A stretch of DNA of 17,979 bases from Deltaproteobacteria bacterium (GCA_030633185.1 DAOVTG010000023.1:1-17979); one strand, 5' to 3'; shown: positions 1 through 7,335, numbered from the stretch's first letter. Notes: generated by a model from the sequence alone, not told the origin. Numbers and translations: made by a program.

Positions 1-2025
1 ACCACCGTGATCAGCAATCGCCTCCTGATAGAAAGTATCATCACCGCCAACTCGGCGATGTTCAAGAAGTTTAACATGATTGCGCAGGTAATCATTAAGG
101 CGATAGTCCCACTCATCATACCAGAACGTTGGCACCTGCTCATCCCGGTCTAAAACCGCAGCGGCGGCCGCACCTTTGGGCAAAAGCTCAGACAGATCAA
201 ATCCCGGCGGCAGTTTGAGCATCTGCTTGCCGCTCTGGTCACGCAACTTGCCGGAACGTTCTAACAATTGCCGTAAAAGTTCGGGTGTCAGTTGCAAACT
301 CTGATCGCGCAAAATATCTTTGAGTGCGCCCTTATCAACCGCAACCCCCTTCTCGGCCAGCTCCTCACGCCAAACATGAGCTTTTTTTTCGCTCTCCTGA
401 TAGGTCAGATAGACCAGATCAAAACGCAGACGCCTGCCGAAAGGAAATTTAAAAGCAATAAAAGCTTCAGCTATTGACGGTAAATCGACCACCCAGCCGT
501 AAACCTTTGCCACCCAATCGGCAACGTTATCAACTGTCGCCGCCGCATTTTGCAAGGATTCGGCGGCATCCACCAGTTTGTCAGCCAAGACCAGTAATTC
601 TGGTTCAAGAGGAGTGCAGGTTGGGTTATAACGTTCCCCTAAAACCAATGAATGATAAAGGTAACCGACCAAGCGCACCCCGGCCGGAGCCTGCGGCGCA
701 ACTGCGGCCAAGTCTCCGGTCACAACTTGGCTGCGCCGGGCAAAACCGGGATAGTAGAGCTCTAAAAAATAACGAAGCCGAGCAAATTCGGCCAAATTAA
801 AAAGTTTTTCCGCCAATTCAGGTTGCGGAAAAAGAGCAAAAAAAGTGTAGTAATCGGAAAAAGCAAACGCCGCCGTCGCCGAAGGAGTAGCAGTAACAGT
901 TGCAGCCACCGCCGCAACAGCACCAGAACCAATCTCCGCTGCCCGGCCCCGCAAACGTTGCCAGCGGCCAAAATCAAAAGCAAAACTTTGCGCCTCAATC
1001 GCGGCTAGTTCAAGACCGGCAAAAAGTCGATAAAAGTTTTTATTCTCCTCTATATCCTTACCCAACTCCATCTCGGCAGGCAGAAAAATCTTGCGTCCAT
1101 CCGTACAACAAGCCGCTTCTCTAACCAGCGGACTGCGGGGAATCTCACTTAAAGGCCGCACCGCCAAAGCCCGCCCGCCCCGAGCCTGAAGATAACGCTG
1201 TAGGGATACGAGTTGCGAGCTCAAGGTTGCCATGGTCTGCATTTGCCGATAAAGCTCGCGCCCGGAAATTGCCTCAAGCCCTAAGAAACGACTGCGCCGC
1301 TCTCCCTGATCGTCACCTTTTAAAGCGGTATCGACAAAACTTGTCAGCTGCCGCTCTTTAAGAAAACGCAAACCCCGCTCCAACCCGCGCAAAAAAGAGC
1401 GCCCTAACTGCCAATCGAGATCAACCACCCGTAACAATTGACCCGCCTGCCAAACCCGTTTCAAATCCGCCATGCCCTTGATCCCGGTGACCAGATGCTC
1501 AACCAGGCGAATCAACTTCTTCTCTTCTATCCCCTGCTCAAGAGCCGCGACTATCATCTTAGCGTAAGTCGTTGCGACAATCGCGCCGTCGACCTCAAGC
1601 AGCGCCAGTAAACCATTGGTCACCTGCCCCAGAGGATAAGGTCCCCAAGGCCCCAAGTCATGAAAAAGCCGACAACTATACTCATAAAGCGACGGTTCAC
1701 CGGCAACACAGATAGCAACAAACTTTTCCGCCGCCGAACGGGCCAGAACCGGCGTAATCACCCCGGCGGCATCGACGGCCGCAACATAGTTTTCCAGGCC
1801 CTGATCATCGACCTGCGGCAACAGAATACAACACCCCTCAACCAGTAATTGGGCCACCTCGACTTGACGCTTCTTAAACCAACTCTCCGCCACAGCCACC
1901 AACCGGGAAACAACCGCCGGATCCGGCGGCAGCCGACGGCAACAAATCTCACGCCATAGCTTTTCACCCAGATCTGCATCACATTGAAAAAGGGGGTCAA
2001 GCAAAGATATCAGAGATAATTTCAT
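1..2025 (-). CDS. NorD/CbbO-like protein, partial (C-terminus beyond window)
   Basis: An uninterrupted 675-codon frame runs from an ATG at 2025 off the left edge; I checked every codon and found no stop. The start is supported by GGAG seven bases upstream, and the gene overlaps the end of the upstream ATPase gene by 29 nt, which suggests translational coupling. The visible part is mostly helical. It contains LPAEMEL from residue 315, followed by a D...N..FYR pattern near 324-333, an Ala/Thr-rich linker near 366-388, and WYDEWD at 635-640. These match the pattern I know from NorD/CbbO proteins, whose conserved Y-x-EWD block precedes a C-terminal VWA domain. That VWA domain is not in the window. 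Family role: partner of a NorQ/CbbQ ATPase in activating a metalloenzyme (nitric oxide reductase or RuBisCO in known cases). The client here is unknown, because no norBC or cbbLS gene is visible. Confidence 0.8.
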   Translation of the reverse strand, partial: MKLSLISLLDPLFQCDADLGEKLWREICCRRLPPDPAVVSRLVAVAESWFKKRQVEVAQLLVEGCCILLPQVDDQGLENYVAAVDAAGVITPVLARSAAEKFVAICVAGEPSLYEYSCRLFHDLGPWGPYPLGQVTNGLLALLEVDGAIVATTYAKMIVAALEQGIEEKKLIRLVEHLVTGIKGMADLKRVWQAGQLLRVVDLDWQLGRSFLRGLERGLRFLKERQLTSFVDTALKGDDQGERRSRFLGLEAISGRELYRQMQTMATLSSQLVSLQRYLQARGGRALAVRPLSEIPRSPLVREAACCTDGRKIFLPAEMELGKDIEENKNFYRLFAGLELAAIEAQSFAFDFGRWQRLRGRAAEIGSGAVAAVAATVTATPSATAAFAFSDYYTFFALFPQPELAEKLFNLAEFARLRYFLELYYPGFARRSQVVTGDLAAVAPQAPAGVRLVGYLYHSLVLGERYNPTCTPLEPELLVLADKLVDAAESLQNAAATVDNVADWVAKVYGWVVDLPSIAEAFIAFKFPFGRRLRFDLVYLTYQESEKKAHVWREELAEKGVAVDKGALKDILRDQSLQLTPELLRQLLERSGKLRDQSGKQMLKLPPGFDLSELLPKGAAAAAVLDRDEQVPTFWYDEWDYRLNDYLRNHVKLLEHRRVGGDDTFYQEAIADHGG

Positions 2026-2809
2026 CCAGGGTCTCCAGCAAACCGGGATCGTCGGTCAAAGGCTGAGCGATTGCGGCTTTACACGCCCGAGCCGGGGCAA
2101 TGCCCTGCCTAATCAGCTGGCCAGCATAGATCAAAAGCCGGGTACCGGCCCCTTCGGCCAAACCTTGTTCACGAATCTGGCGAATTTTACCGGCAAGATG
2201 AACCAGACGAATCGCTTCATCGGAACCGATACCACTCTCCTGAGCGACAATCGCACTTTCAGCCGTGGCTTCCGGGTAATCAAATTCTAAGGCGATAAAA
2301 CGCTGCCGGGTGCTCTGCTTAAGATCTTTCAAAACTGACTGGTAGCCGGGATTGTAGGAAATCACCAACTGAAAATCGGGATGCGCCTTGACGACTTCGC
2401 CCCGTTTATCAATCGGCAAAACCCGCCGGTCGTCAGCCAACGGATGGATAACCACGGTCGTATCCTTACGCGCTTCAACTACTTCATCGAGATAACAGAT
2501 AGCACCTCCCCGCACAGCTTGAGTCAACGGCCCATCCATCCAAACAGTCTCATCACCGGTCAAAAGATAACGCCCGACCAAATCGGCAGCGAAAAGATCC
2601 TCATGACAAGAGACGGTCACCAACGGCCTCCCCAAACGCCAGGCCATATATTCAACAAACCTCGTCTTACCGCAACCGGTCGGCCCTTTCAGCATCACCG
2701 GCAAACGTTCACTGCAAGCCGCCTCAAAAAGCTTAATCTCATCAGCTACCGGCAGATAATAAGGCTCTTCAGTTAATAAATAATCAGTTAACGGTTTGAC
2801 TTCCAACAT
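1997..2809 (-). CDS. MoxR-type AAA+ ATPase, NorQ/CbbQ/NirQ branch
   Basis: 270 residues, the usual size for this branch. Walker A is GPTGCGKT at 42-49 and Walker B ICYLDEV at 104-110. It is followed by EARKD and the IHPLADDRR block (121-129) typical of NorQ/CbbQ/NirQ. The sensor-1 region is SYNPGYQ near 151-157, and an arginine-rich STRQRF segment follows. The start at 2809 has GAGGG seven bases upstream. These ATPases are hexameric chaperone-like motors that work with a VWA partner to mature metalloenzymes; the partner here is evidently the overlapping downstream NorD/CbbO-like gene. The specific client enzyme cannot be read from this window, so I do not assign norQ or cbbQ. Upstream lie a small hairpin and a copy of an intergenic repeat; no convincing promoter was seen. 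Confidence 0.92.
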   Translation of the reverse strand: MLEVKPLTDYLLTEEPYYLPVADEIKLFEAACSERLPVMLKGPTGCGKTRFVEYMAWRLGRPLVTVSCHEDLFAADLVGRYLLTGDETVWMDGPLTQAVRGGAICYLDEVVEARKDTTVVIHPLADDRRVLPIDKRGEVVKAHPDFQLVISYNPGYQSVLKDLKQSTRQRFIALEFDYPEATAESAIVAQESGIGSDEAIRLVHLAGKIRQIREQGLAEGAGTRLLIYAGQLIRQGIAPARACKAAIAQPLTDDPGLLETLDEIISDIFA

Positions 2810-2821
2810 ATTTTATCCCTC

Positions 2822-2843
2822 ATGGCAAACATGCCATTTTTTT
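2822..2843. other. Short hairpin with T-run on plus strand, upstream of the NorQ-like gene
   Basis: Six-base arms ATGGCA (2822-2827) and TGCCAT (2832-2837) flank a 4-base loop, followed on the plus strand by a run of seven T to 2843. Read on the plus strand this resembles a weak intrinsic terminator, but no plus-strand gene leads into it except the possible remnant further right, which points the wrong way. On the minus strand the hairpin sits 12 bases before the NorQ-like start, close to its ribosome binding site. Function unknown. Confidence 0.35.
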
Positions 2844-2872
2844 GTTACTTGTTAACCCATGTTTAACGACAT

Positions 2873-2914
2873 AAAAACTACCTCAATCTGAGAAAAATTT
2901 CTATTCCCGGAGAG
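2873..2914 (-). repeat. Left copy of a ~40-bp intergenic repeat (inverted relative to the copy at 5782)
   Basis: Read on the minus strand from 2914, the sequence matches 5782-5825 on the plus strand over about 38 bases, with roughly four mismatches and one single-base gap. The shared core is GAATAGAAATTTTT then CTCAGAT then GAGG. The two copies face each other and enclose the PKD/FecR gene. The left copy lacks the second arm that makes the right copy a long palindrome. Confidence 0.75.
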
Positions 2915-2916
2915 TA

Positions 2917-3058
2917 ATGACAAAGTTAACCATTTGGCCCTCCCTACCGGCTCGCCCCGGATCAGACCGCAACCGTTCAGCCTTTAGCCTCCACCGACGG
3001 CATCGCTTTAGGCGTTATGGAAGATTTCTCCAAAGCTATTCGCAAACATCAGTATTAA
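2917..3058 (+). pseudogene. Possible frameshifted small coding sequence
   Basis: An ATG at 2917 follows GGAGAG closely. After four codons the frame would have to skip one base (or restore two lost ones) near 2929 to enter a 42-codon open stretch, 2930-3055, ending at TAA 3056-3058. That stretch has codon use much like the window's real genes (many GCC, ACC, GGC, CAG) and a sensible protein-like end (DGIALGVMEDFSKAIRKHQY). The unshifted frame instead gives an Arg/Ser-rich peptide that looks non-coding. I do not recognise the family. The 3' end overlaps the tail of the convergent PKD/FecR gene by 23 bases. It could be a decayed gene end, or chance. Confidence 0.3.
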
Positions 3059-5654
3059 TACCTGAAAAATAATATCCACCACTTTTCTGATTACTGTAGA
3101 GGGCAAAACCTGCCAAGCCCACTGATGATGTAATCTGTATTTTGCCGGCAATAGATGTCTGCCCGGCAAACAGTGCTGACAACGGGAACTCTCCACTGCC
3201 CTGTGCAGCGATTACATTTTCTGAAGATCCGGATATTTCCCCTATTTGATTAACATTAACGATGGTCACCAAAGCATTTTCATGATTAGGATTACAAAGT
3301 AAAATTGTCGTATCCCATGTCGAATCTTGGGCAACGTGAGGTATTATCAGTTTTTTGTTTAAGACATCAATAAATGGAATATCCGCCATCAGAGAACTCC
3401 CATTACCAGATCCTATAAAAGCCAAGCCTGTCAAAGGTTGTTGAGAATCAATCTGAATCCAGCCTTTGGTGATTCCAGCCGGTGCGACAGGAAAGGCAAT
3501 CTGACCATCGACGGAAATAGATACTGGTGTACTACTCAAGGTATTTCCGGCTTTGTTGTACACTGAGACCTGCAATTCGGCTGATTCATAGTTATCACTA
3601 TTAGAGAGTCCAAGACCGGTCCAATCCCCATTTTCCGATGAGTAATATGGCAGGTAATAGGTGTAACTTGCACTCGTATCTGCATTTTCAGCTACGGCGT
3701 TTATTCCTGCGTAGTAGCTACCCCCGCTTTTCAAATTGTTATAAAGTGCGAAAGCAGCTATCCCTGAAGAGGACTGGATTTTAATTTTGCCGTATTTTTG
3801 AAAACCTTGACCAAAAAGCGAGGAAAGATGGTACTCACCACCACCCATAGGCGCAAGCTCATCAGTTTCTTCTCCCTGAAGATTGCCATCCTGATTAATC
3901 AGTTGCAAGGTTACGTCGTTAGGCAGATTTAGGGGGTTGCAAACTAATATTGACGTGTCCCAGTCATCATCCTGGACAATATAGGGGACTACCATTGAGG
4001 TTGACAACTCTCCCATAAATGGAATATCAGCCATTAAAGGAACCGCTCCGCTCAAACCGACAAAAGCCAACCCGGACAACGGCTGGTGTGAATTAACTTG
4101 CATCCAGCCACTATCATTGAGATTGGTTGCTATCGCAAATGCCTCCTGACCGTATGTTGGTATAAGCTTCCTTTCCGATTCAAGTAAATTACCGTTGTCA
4201 CCATAAACTGCTACCTGTAAAAGCGCAGAATTTATTTGGCTATGATTGGCCAACCCTAAACCTGTCCAGTTGCCATCAACCGAAGAGTAGTACGGCAAAT
4301 AGTAGTTATAATTTCCTGCAACATACCCCCCTTCATCTCTAACTGACAGGCTTCCACCGGTTTGCACTTGGCTGACAACACCTGTATCCAGGTTGGTTAC
4401 TTCAACTTCTCCTTCCTGCACAGAAACAGTGCTGACATCATTTATGTGTGATACTGTAAATGTTGTTCCTTTTATACCAACAACCACGCGGCTTGTACCA
4501 ACTTCGAATTTTTTTGCTCCTTCATACCCCTTGGGCCAGTAAAAACCACAGGTTCCATCTTTAAGTCTTCCGTATACTTTCTGATTAGTTGGTGTTTGAA
4601 ATTTACGCTCCATCACTTCATATTGCGTATTTTCGTTGACCCTCATAACAGCTCCGAAGGAAGTTCTTAGAAGAATTTCAACCCCGGGACCGGTTTTGAT
4701 TTGGGAACCTGTATAAAGAAGCGTTTGTTCTATATCAGCTACCTCCACACCATCGATAAAAACTTTATCAACAAAACCCCAACCTTCGCCTTCTCCCTCC
4801 TGATAACCAGGTGCTATGACATAGGGTTTAACTTCATTGGTGACCGTAAATGCAACCTGATCCTCGGCTTCACCACCATTTCCATCATCTACAACAACTT
4901 TGAGAACATACTCACCTATACCTGGATTAGACCACTTAACGGTTGAGCTGTCGGCATCCTGTTGATTGCCATTCAGATACCAAGCATAACTTAAACTATC
5001 GCCATCGGGGTCAGAGGCGGTAGCCGTAAAATTGATCGGTTGTCCGGCAATTGGTTGGGCTGGTTCATAGCTTAAGTCAACCACCGGCAGTTGATTGTTG
5101 CTGTTCACATCAACAAAAATTCTAAATCCTCCTGAGATATAATCACTAACTCTGTCATTATAACTAAACGAAACAGTAACTATAATACGACCTACAAGAT
5201 TACTTACATCAGTTGGAATTGGAAGTGAAACGTCAAAACTATTACTAGTTCCCGGCCAAAGAGCTTCACTGTACACCTCTTGTTCTGAGCCAACAATAAC
5301 CGCCACTTCGAACCAGATAGTATTTATATCTTCAGTACTACTGAATGTGCCTTGAATTCCAAAGTTTCCGGAAGTAAAAGCTCCTTCATAATGTCTTCCG
5401 TACCCATAATAACCCACACCATAATCGTTAACGTATGGATTCAGTGAAGCTCCGCTTGTATTATAGGTAACCTGCACTACATTATTGAACATCTCGAATG
5501 GTGGTTCAGGAAAAACCCCAGACGCAGCTAAAACCGGTGAACCTCCAAATAGAGACATTGTAAAAATACACATAAAGAGAAAAAACCAGGACATTGCACG
5601 CTGTTTTCCCAGCATGTAATCATACAACATTTGAGTAAAACAATATTTTTTCAT
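3036..5654 (-). CDS. Secreted PKD- and FecR-domain protein with two C-terminal repeat domains
   Basis: 872 residues from the ATG at 5654, chosen because GAGGAG lies eight bases upstream; ATGs at 5660 and 5726 are in frame but badly spaced or without a site. A signal peptide is likely: basic start, hydrophobic stretch at about 22-37, and an Ala-x-Ala-like end near VLAAS (41-45). A Tyr/Gly/Ser-rich beta region follows. A PKD-like domain lies at about 190-274 (SDPDGDSLSYAW) and a FecR domain at about 313-435 (TGPGVEILL; VVVGIKGTTFTV; VSVQEGEVEV). Two copies of an unknown ~200-residue unit occupy 451-652 and 666-867, a little under half identical by my hand alignment. FecR and PKD domains in such secreted proteins usually point to envelope or surface roles; the exact function is unknown. 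It stands alone between inverted repeat copies and converges on the possible remnant at its 3' end. Confidence 0.88.
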   Translation of the reverse strand: MKKYCFTQMLYDYMLGKQRAMSWFFLFMCIFTMSLFGGSPVLAASGVFPEPPFEMFNNVVQVTYNTSGASLNPYVNDYGVGYYGYGRHYEGAFTSGNFGIQGTFSSTEDINTIWFEVAVIVGSEQEVYSEALWPGTSNSFDVSLPIPTDVSNLVGRIIVTVSFSYNDRVSDYISGGFRIFVDVNSNNQLPVVDLSYEPAQPIAGQPINFTATASDPDGDSLSYAWYLNGNQQDADSSTVKWSNPGIGEYVLKVVVDDGNGGEAEDQVAFTVTNEVKPYVIAPGYQEGEGEGWGFVDKVFIDGVEVADIEQTLLYTGSQIKTGPGVEILLRTSFGAVMRVNENTQYEVMERKFQTPTNQKVYGRLKDGTCGFYWPKGYEGAKKFEVGTSRVVVGIKGTTFTVSHINDVSTVSVQEGEVEVTNLDTGVVSQVQTGGSLSVRDEGGYVAGNYNYYLPYYSSVDGNWTGLGLANHSQINSALLQVAVYGDNGNLLESERKLIPTYGQEAFAIATNLNDSGWMQVNSHQPLSGLAFVGLSGAVPLMADIPFMGELSTSMVVPYIVQDDDWDTSILVCNPLNLPNDVTLQLINQDGNLQGEETDELAPMGGGEYHLSSLFGQGFQKYGKIKIQSSSGIAAFALYNNLKSGGSYYAGINAVAENADTSASYTYYLPYYSSENGDWTGLGLSNSDNYESAELQVSVYNKAGNTLSSTPVSISVDGQIAFPVAPAGITKGWIQIDSQQPLTGLAFIGSGNGSSLMADIPFIDVLNKKLIIPHVAQDSTWDTTILLCNPNHENALVTIVNVNQIGEISGSSENVIAAQGSGEFPLSALFAGQTSIAGKIQITSSVGLAGFALYSNQKSGGYYFSGINTDVCE

Positions 5655-5728
5655 CTTCATATCTCCTCTAATCTCAACAGCCCCATACAACCAAGGCATT
5701 TCATTGGCAATTTTTATCTTAAGCATTT

Positions 5729-5758
5729 TCTATAGCACAAATTGTAGTAGCTATACAA
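5729..5758 (-). promoter_or_regulatory. Candidate promoter of the PKD/FecR gene
   Basis: On the minus strand TTGTAT (5758-5753) and TATAGA (5734-5729) are separated by 18 bases, about 75 bases before the chosen start. An inverted repeat ATTGTA/TACAAT (5741-5746 and 5754-5759) overlaps the -35 region and could be an operator. The match is only moderate. Confidence 0.35.
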
Positions 5759-5775
5759 TATCTGGAATTTTGCCT

Positions 5776-5871
5776 AGGAGGCTATCCGAGAATAGAAATT
5801 TTTTCTCAGATCGAGGCATTTTTAAAAATAACGCTGAGCTGGGGAAAAAGAGCATTCTCGGACAGCCTCCT
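5776..5871. repeat. 96-bp palindromic repeat element
   Basis: 18-base arms at 5776-5793 and 5854-5871 are inverted copies differing at one position (A versus G, still a possible G-U pair in RNA). The interior is AT-rich and contains a second short pair, CTCAG near 5805 and CTGAG near 5834. The left half (5782-5825) is related to 2914-2873 on the opposite strand. No T-run follows either arm, so it is not an obvious terminator. It resembles a small dispersed non-coding repeat or MITE-like element; no target duplication was recognised. Confidence 0.75.
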
Positions 5872-5912
5872 GCCATTCAATCTTAAAATTTTCAAATAAA
5901 TCCCTTCCCCTC

Positions 5913-5941
5913 TTGACCACATCTTAAAAGTAGCCTATATT
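5913..5941 (+). promoter_or_regulatory. Sigma70-type promoter for yjfI-pspA
   Basis: TTGACC at 5913-5918 and TATATT at 5936-5941 are separated by exactly 17 bases, about 77 bases before the yjfI start. This is the best promoter match in the window. No sigma54 motif of the kind that drives enterobacterial psp genes was seen. Confidence 0.7.
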
Positions 5942-6018
5942 CAAGCAGACAGGTCAAATATTTATAACACAGTAACGTGCAACGTCAACCTGAACCGATT
6001 CATAAAAAGGATGTCGTA

Positions 6019-6429
6019 ATGAAACAGGTAATCGTGACCAGCTCCCTGAAAGAAGATCTCGCCAGTTTTCTCGAATTTAACGGATTTAGAGTCGATGTAC
6101 TTAGTGAAACCATCTACCGGGTCGAACGCGACGGTGAGTTGCCGGTCTTTATCAACCTGGAAGGTGGTCATCTCTATTTTGAGATCGACCTGGGCAACAT
6201 CAGCTCCGTCGCCACCGAAAAACTCTACCATGACCTGCTTGATCTCAACACCGAGATTCTGCCGGTGGCCTTTGGTCTCAACCGGGCCAACCCCGACGAT
6301 CCCCGTCTGGTTCTGGTCGAGAGCCGTGAAGCCGAAAATCTCGACAGCAATGAACTACTCTGCGTTTTCACAACCCTTGAGCTGGCGGTAGATCGGGCTG
6401 AAACCCTGCTGGCCGACTACCTCAACTAA
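6019..6429 (+). CDS. yjfI: YjfI family protein (DUF2170)
   Basis: 136 residues from the ATG at 6019, which has AAAGGA about eight bases upstream; an upstream in-frame ATG at 5977 lacks a site. It is a small soluble acidic protein without signal peptide or membrane segment. Mixed alpha/beta character is visible, with conserved-looking blocks DGELPVFINL (about 38-47) and LNTEILPVAFGL. Length and neighbourhood fit YjfI of E. coli (about 133 residues), which is encoded next to the PspA-like YjfJ, and here too the next gene is a PspA homologue. The molecular role of the family is not established, and the assignment leans partly on that pairing. It is transcribed from the promoter at 5913-5941 and followed 15 bases later by the pspA-like gene. 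Confidence 0.75.
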   Translation: MKQVIVTSSLKEDLASFLEFNGFRVDVLSETIYRVERDGELPVFINLEGGHLYFEIDLGNISSVATEKLYHDLLDLNTEILPVAFGLNRANPDDPRLVLVESREAENLDSNELLCVFTTLELAVDRAETLLADYLN

Positions 6430-6444
6430 AAGGAGAATCTACAC

Positions 6445-7125
6445 ATGAGTATCTTTAATAGAATATTTAAGGTTGGCCAGGCCGGAGTCAATAAAGCTAT
6501 CGACAAGATAGAAACCCCCGAATTGATGTTGGATCAAGCTATCCGCGACAAGGAAAAACAGATCAAAGAGGCTAAACAGGCGGTAATGTCCTGTATCGCC
6601 ACCGAGAAACAGGCCAAAGCTCTTCTTAACAAGGATAAACTTGAACAGAGCAACTGGGAGGCCAAAGCCGAGACCGCGTTGCGGGCCGGCCGCGAGGATC
6701 TTGCGCTGAAAGCTCTGTCCCGGGCCGGGGAACACGAGAAAAAAGCCCTGGAGATGGAGCCCCGCTGCCAGGAGCAACGCGCCCAGATCGACAGCCTCAA
6801 ACAGGATGTCCGCCGAATTGAAGATGAACTGGCCGAATTTAAACGTAACCGTGATTTCATCATCGCCCAAAGTAAAGCTTCTGAAGTAAAGAAGCAGATC
6901 TACCAAGCCAAGGCCAAGATGTCGGATAAACATAGTGCCGACGATCTCATGGCCCGGATGCGGGCCAAAGCCGAACGCTCCTCGCATGAAGCTGAGGCGG
7001 CTGCCGAAATGGCGGCTGACAGCGGCGACAGCTTGGAAAATGAGTTTGCCGGCTTAGGTGAAAGCAGTGCCGATCAAGCCACCAACGACAAACTCGCCGC
7101 TTTAAAAGCAAAACTCGGCAACTGA
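6445..7125 (+). CDS. PspA/IM30 (Vipp1) family protein, YjfJ-like
   Basis: 226 residues, the usual PspA/YjfJ size. The start has AAGGAG nine bases upstream. It opens with the amphipathic N-terminal helix typical of the family (MSIFNRIFKVGQAGVNKAID). An almost wholly alpha-helical, charged coiled-coil region follows to about residue 180, including PELMLDQAIRDKEKQI near 24-40. The tail is flexible and rich in Ala, Ser, Gly and Asp, and ends in a short helix (NDKLAALKAKLGN). PspA/IM30 proteins assemble into ESCRT-III-like polymers on the inner face of the cytoplasmic membrane and protect it under envelope stress. The gene forms a two-gene unit with yjfI, ended by the terminator at 7141-7191. No PspF, PspB or PspC gene is adjacent, which favours the YjfJ-type subgroup. 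Confidence 0.93.
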   Translation: MSIFNRIFKVGQAGVNKAIDKIETPELMLDQAIRDKEKQIKEAKQAVMSCIATEKQAKALLNKDKLEQSNWEAKAETALRAGREDLALKALSRAGEHEKKALEMEPRCQEQRAQIDSLKQDVRRIEDELAEFKRNRDFIIAQSKASEVKKQIYQAKAKMSDKHSADDLMARMRAKAERSSHEAEAAAEMAADSGDSLENEFAGLGESSADQATNDKLAALKAKLGN

Positions 7126-7140
7126 TCTTTCTGATCTTAA

Positions 7141-7191
7141 AAAAGGACGAAATTGGTTGTCAGCCAATTTCGTCCTTTTATTTTTCTTTTT
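7141..7191 (+). terminator. Intrinsic terminator after the pspA-like gene
   Basis: Perfect 16-base arms, AAAAGGACGAAATTGG (7141-7156) and its complement (7164-7179), flank a 7-base loop and are followed by a T-rich tail to 7191. The A-rich 5' side means it may also act on the opposite strand. Confidence 0.93.
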
Positions 7192-7335
7192 TCAATCTAA
7201 CGGTTAAGTTGAAGAGGGCAGCGGCGAACTTTGCTAACGCCCACTTCGAGGACGGATACCCCAAGGGCACTTCCTCGCTAGCGCTCAGGGCGCAGGCTCA
7301 GCCCGGTTTGGGCTAAAGCCCTTCCTGGAGACATG
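7192..7335. other. GC-rich intergenic segment, possible repeat or gene remnant
   Basis: Between the terminator and the moxR start lies a segment clearly richer in GC than its flanks. It contains small inverted repeats, such as GGGCTAAAGCCC (7309-7320), and a 39-codon frame (7197-7316, stop at 7314) that reads sensibly but has no ATG. It may be a dispersed repeat, a remnant or the structured leader of the Bat operon. No confident promoter was found in it. Confidence 0.4.

Larger units (their letters stand above)
5655..6018. other. Divergent intergenic region: repeat element and two promoters
   Basis: This 364-base gap separates the minus-strand PKD/FecR gene from the plus-strand yjfI gene. 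It contains the PKD/FecR ribosome binding site (GAGGAG complement at 5663-5668), a weak minus-strand promoter candidate, the palindromic element at 5776-5871, and the yjfI promoter at 5913-5941. No further coding sequence was recognised. Confidence 0.7.

Noticed and set aside
823..1124. Two plus-strand open frames (Arg/Lys/Ser-rich and Pro/Gln-rich)
   Set aside because: Antisense to the NorD/CbbO-like gene, low complexity, and without ribosome sites. The minus-strand frame is continuous through the whole region.
1758..2000. 80-codon minus-strand frame starting MTPFFNVM
   Set aside because: Same strand but different frame from the NorD/CbbO-like gene. Its Arg/Trp-rich translation is a shifted reading of that gene.
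5704..5886. 60-codon plus-strand frame overlapping the PKD/FecR 5' end
   Set aside because: It runs through the palindromic repeat and has no ribosome site; its reading is an effect of the repeat.
6439..6987. 182-codon minus-strand frame
   Set aside because: Antisense to the pspA-like gene. Long helix-coding stretches rich in GCC/AAG/GAG give open complements rich in Phe/Leu.
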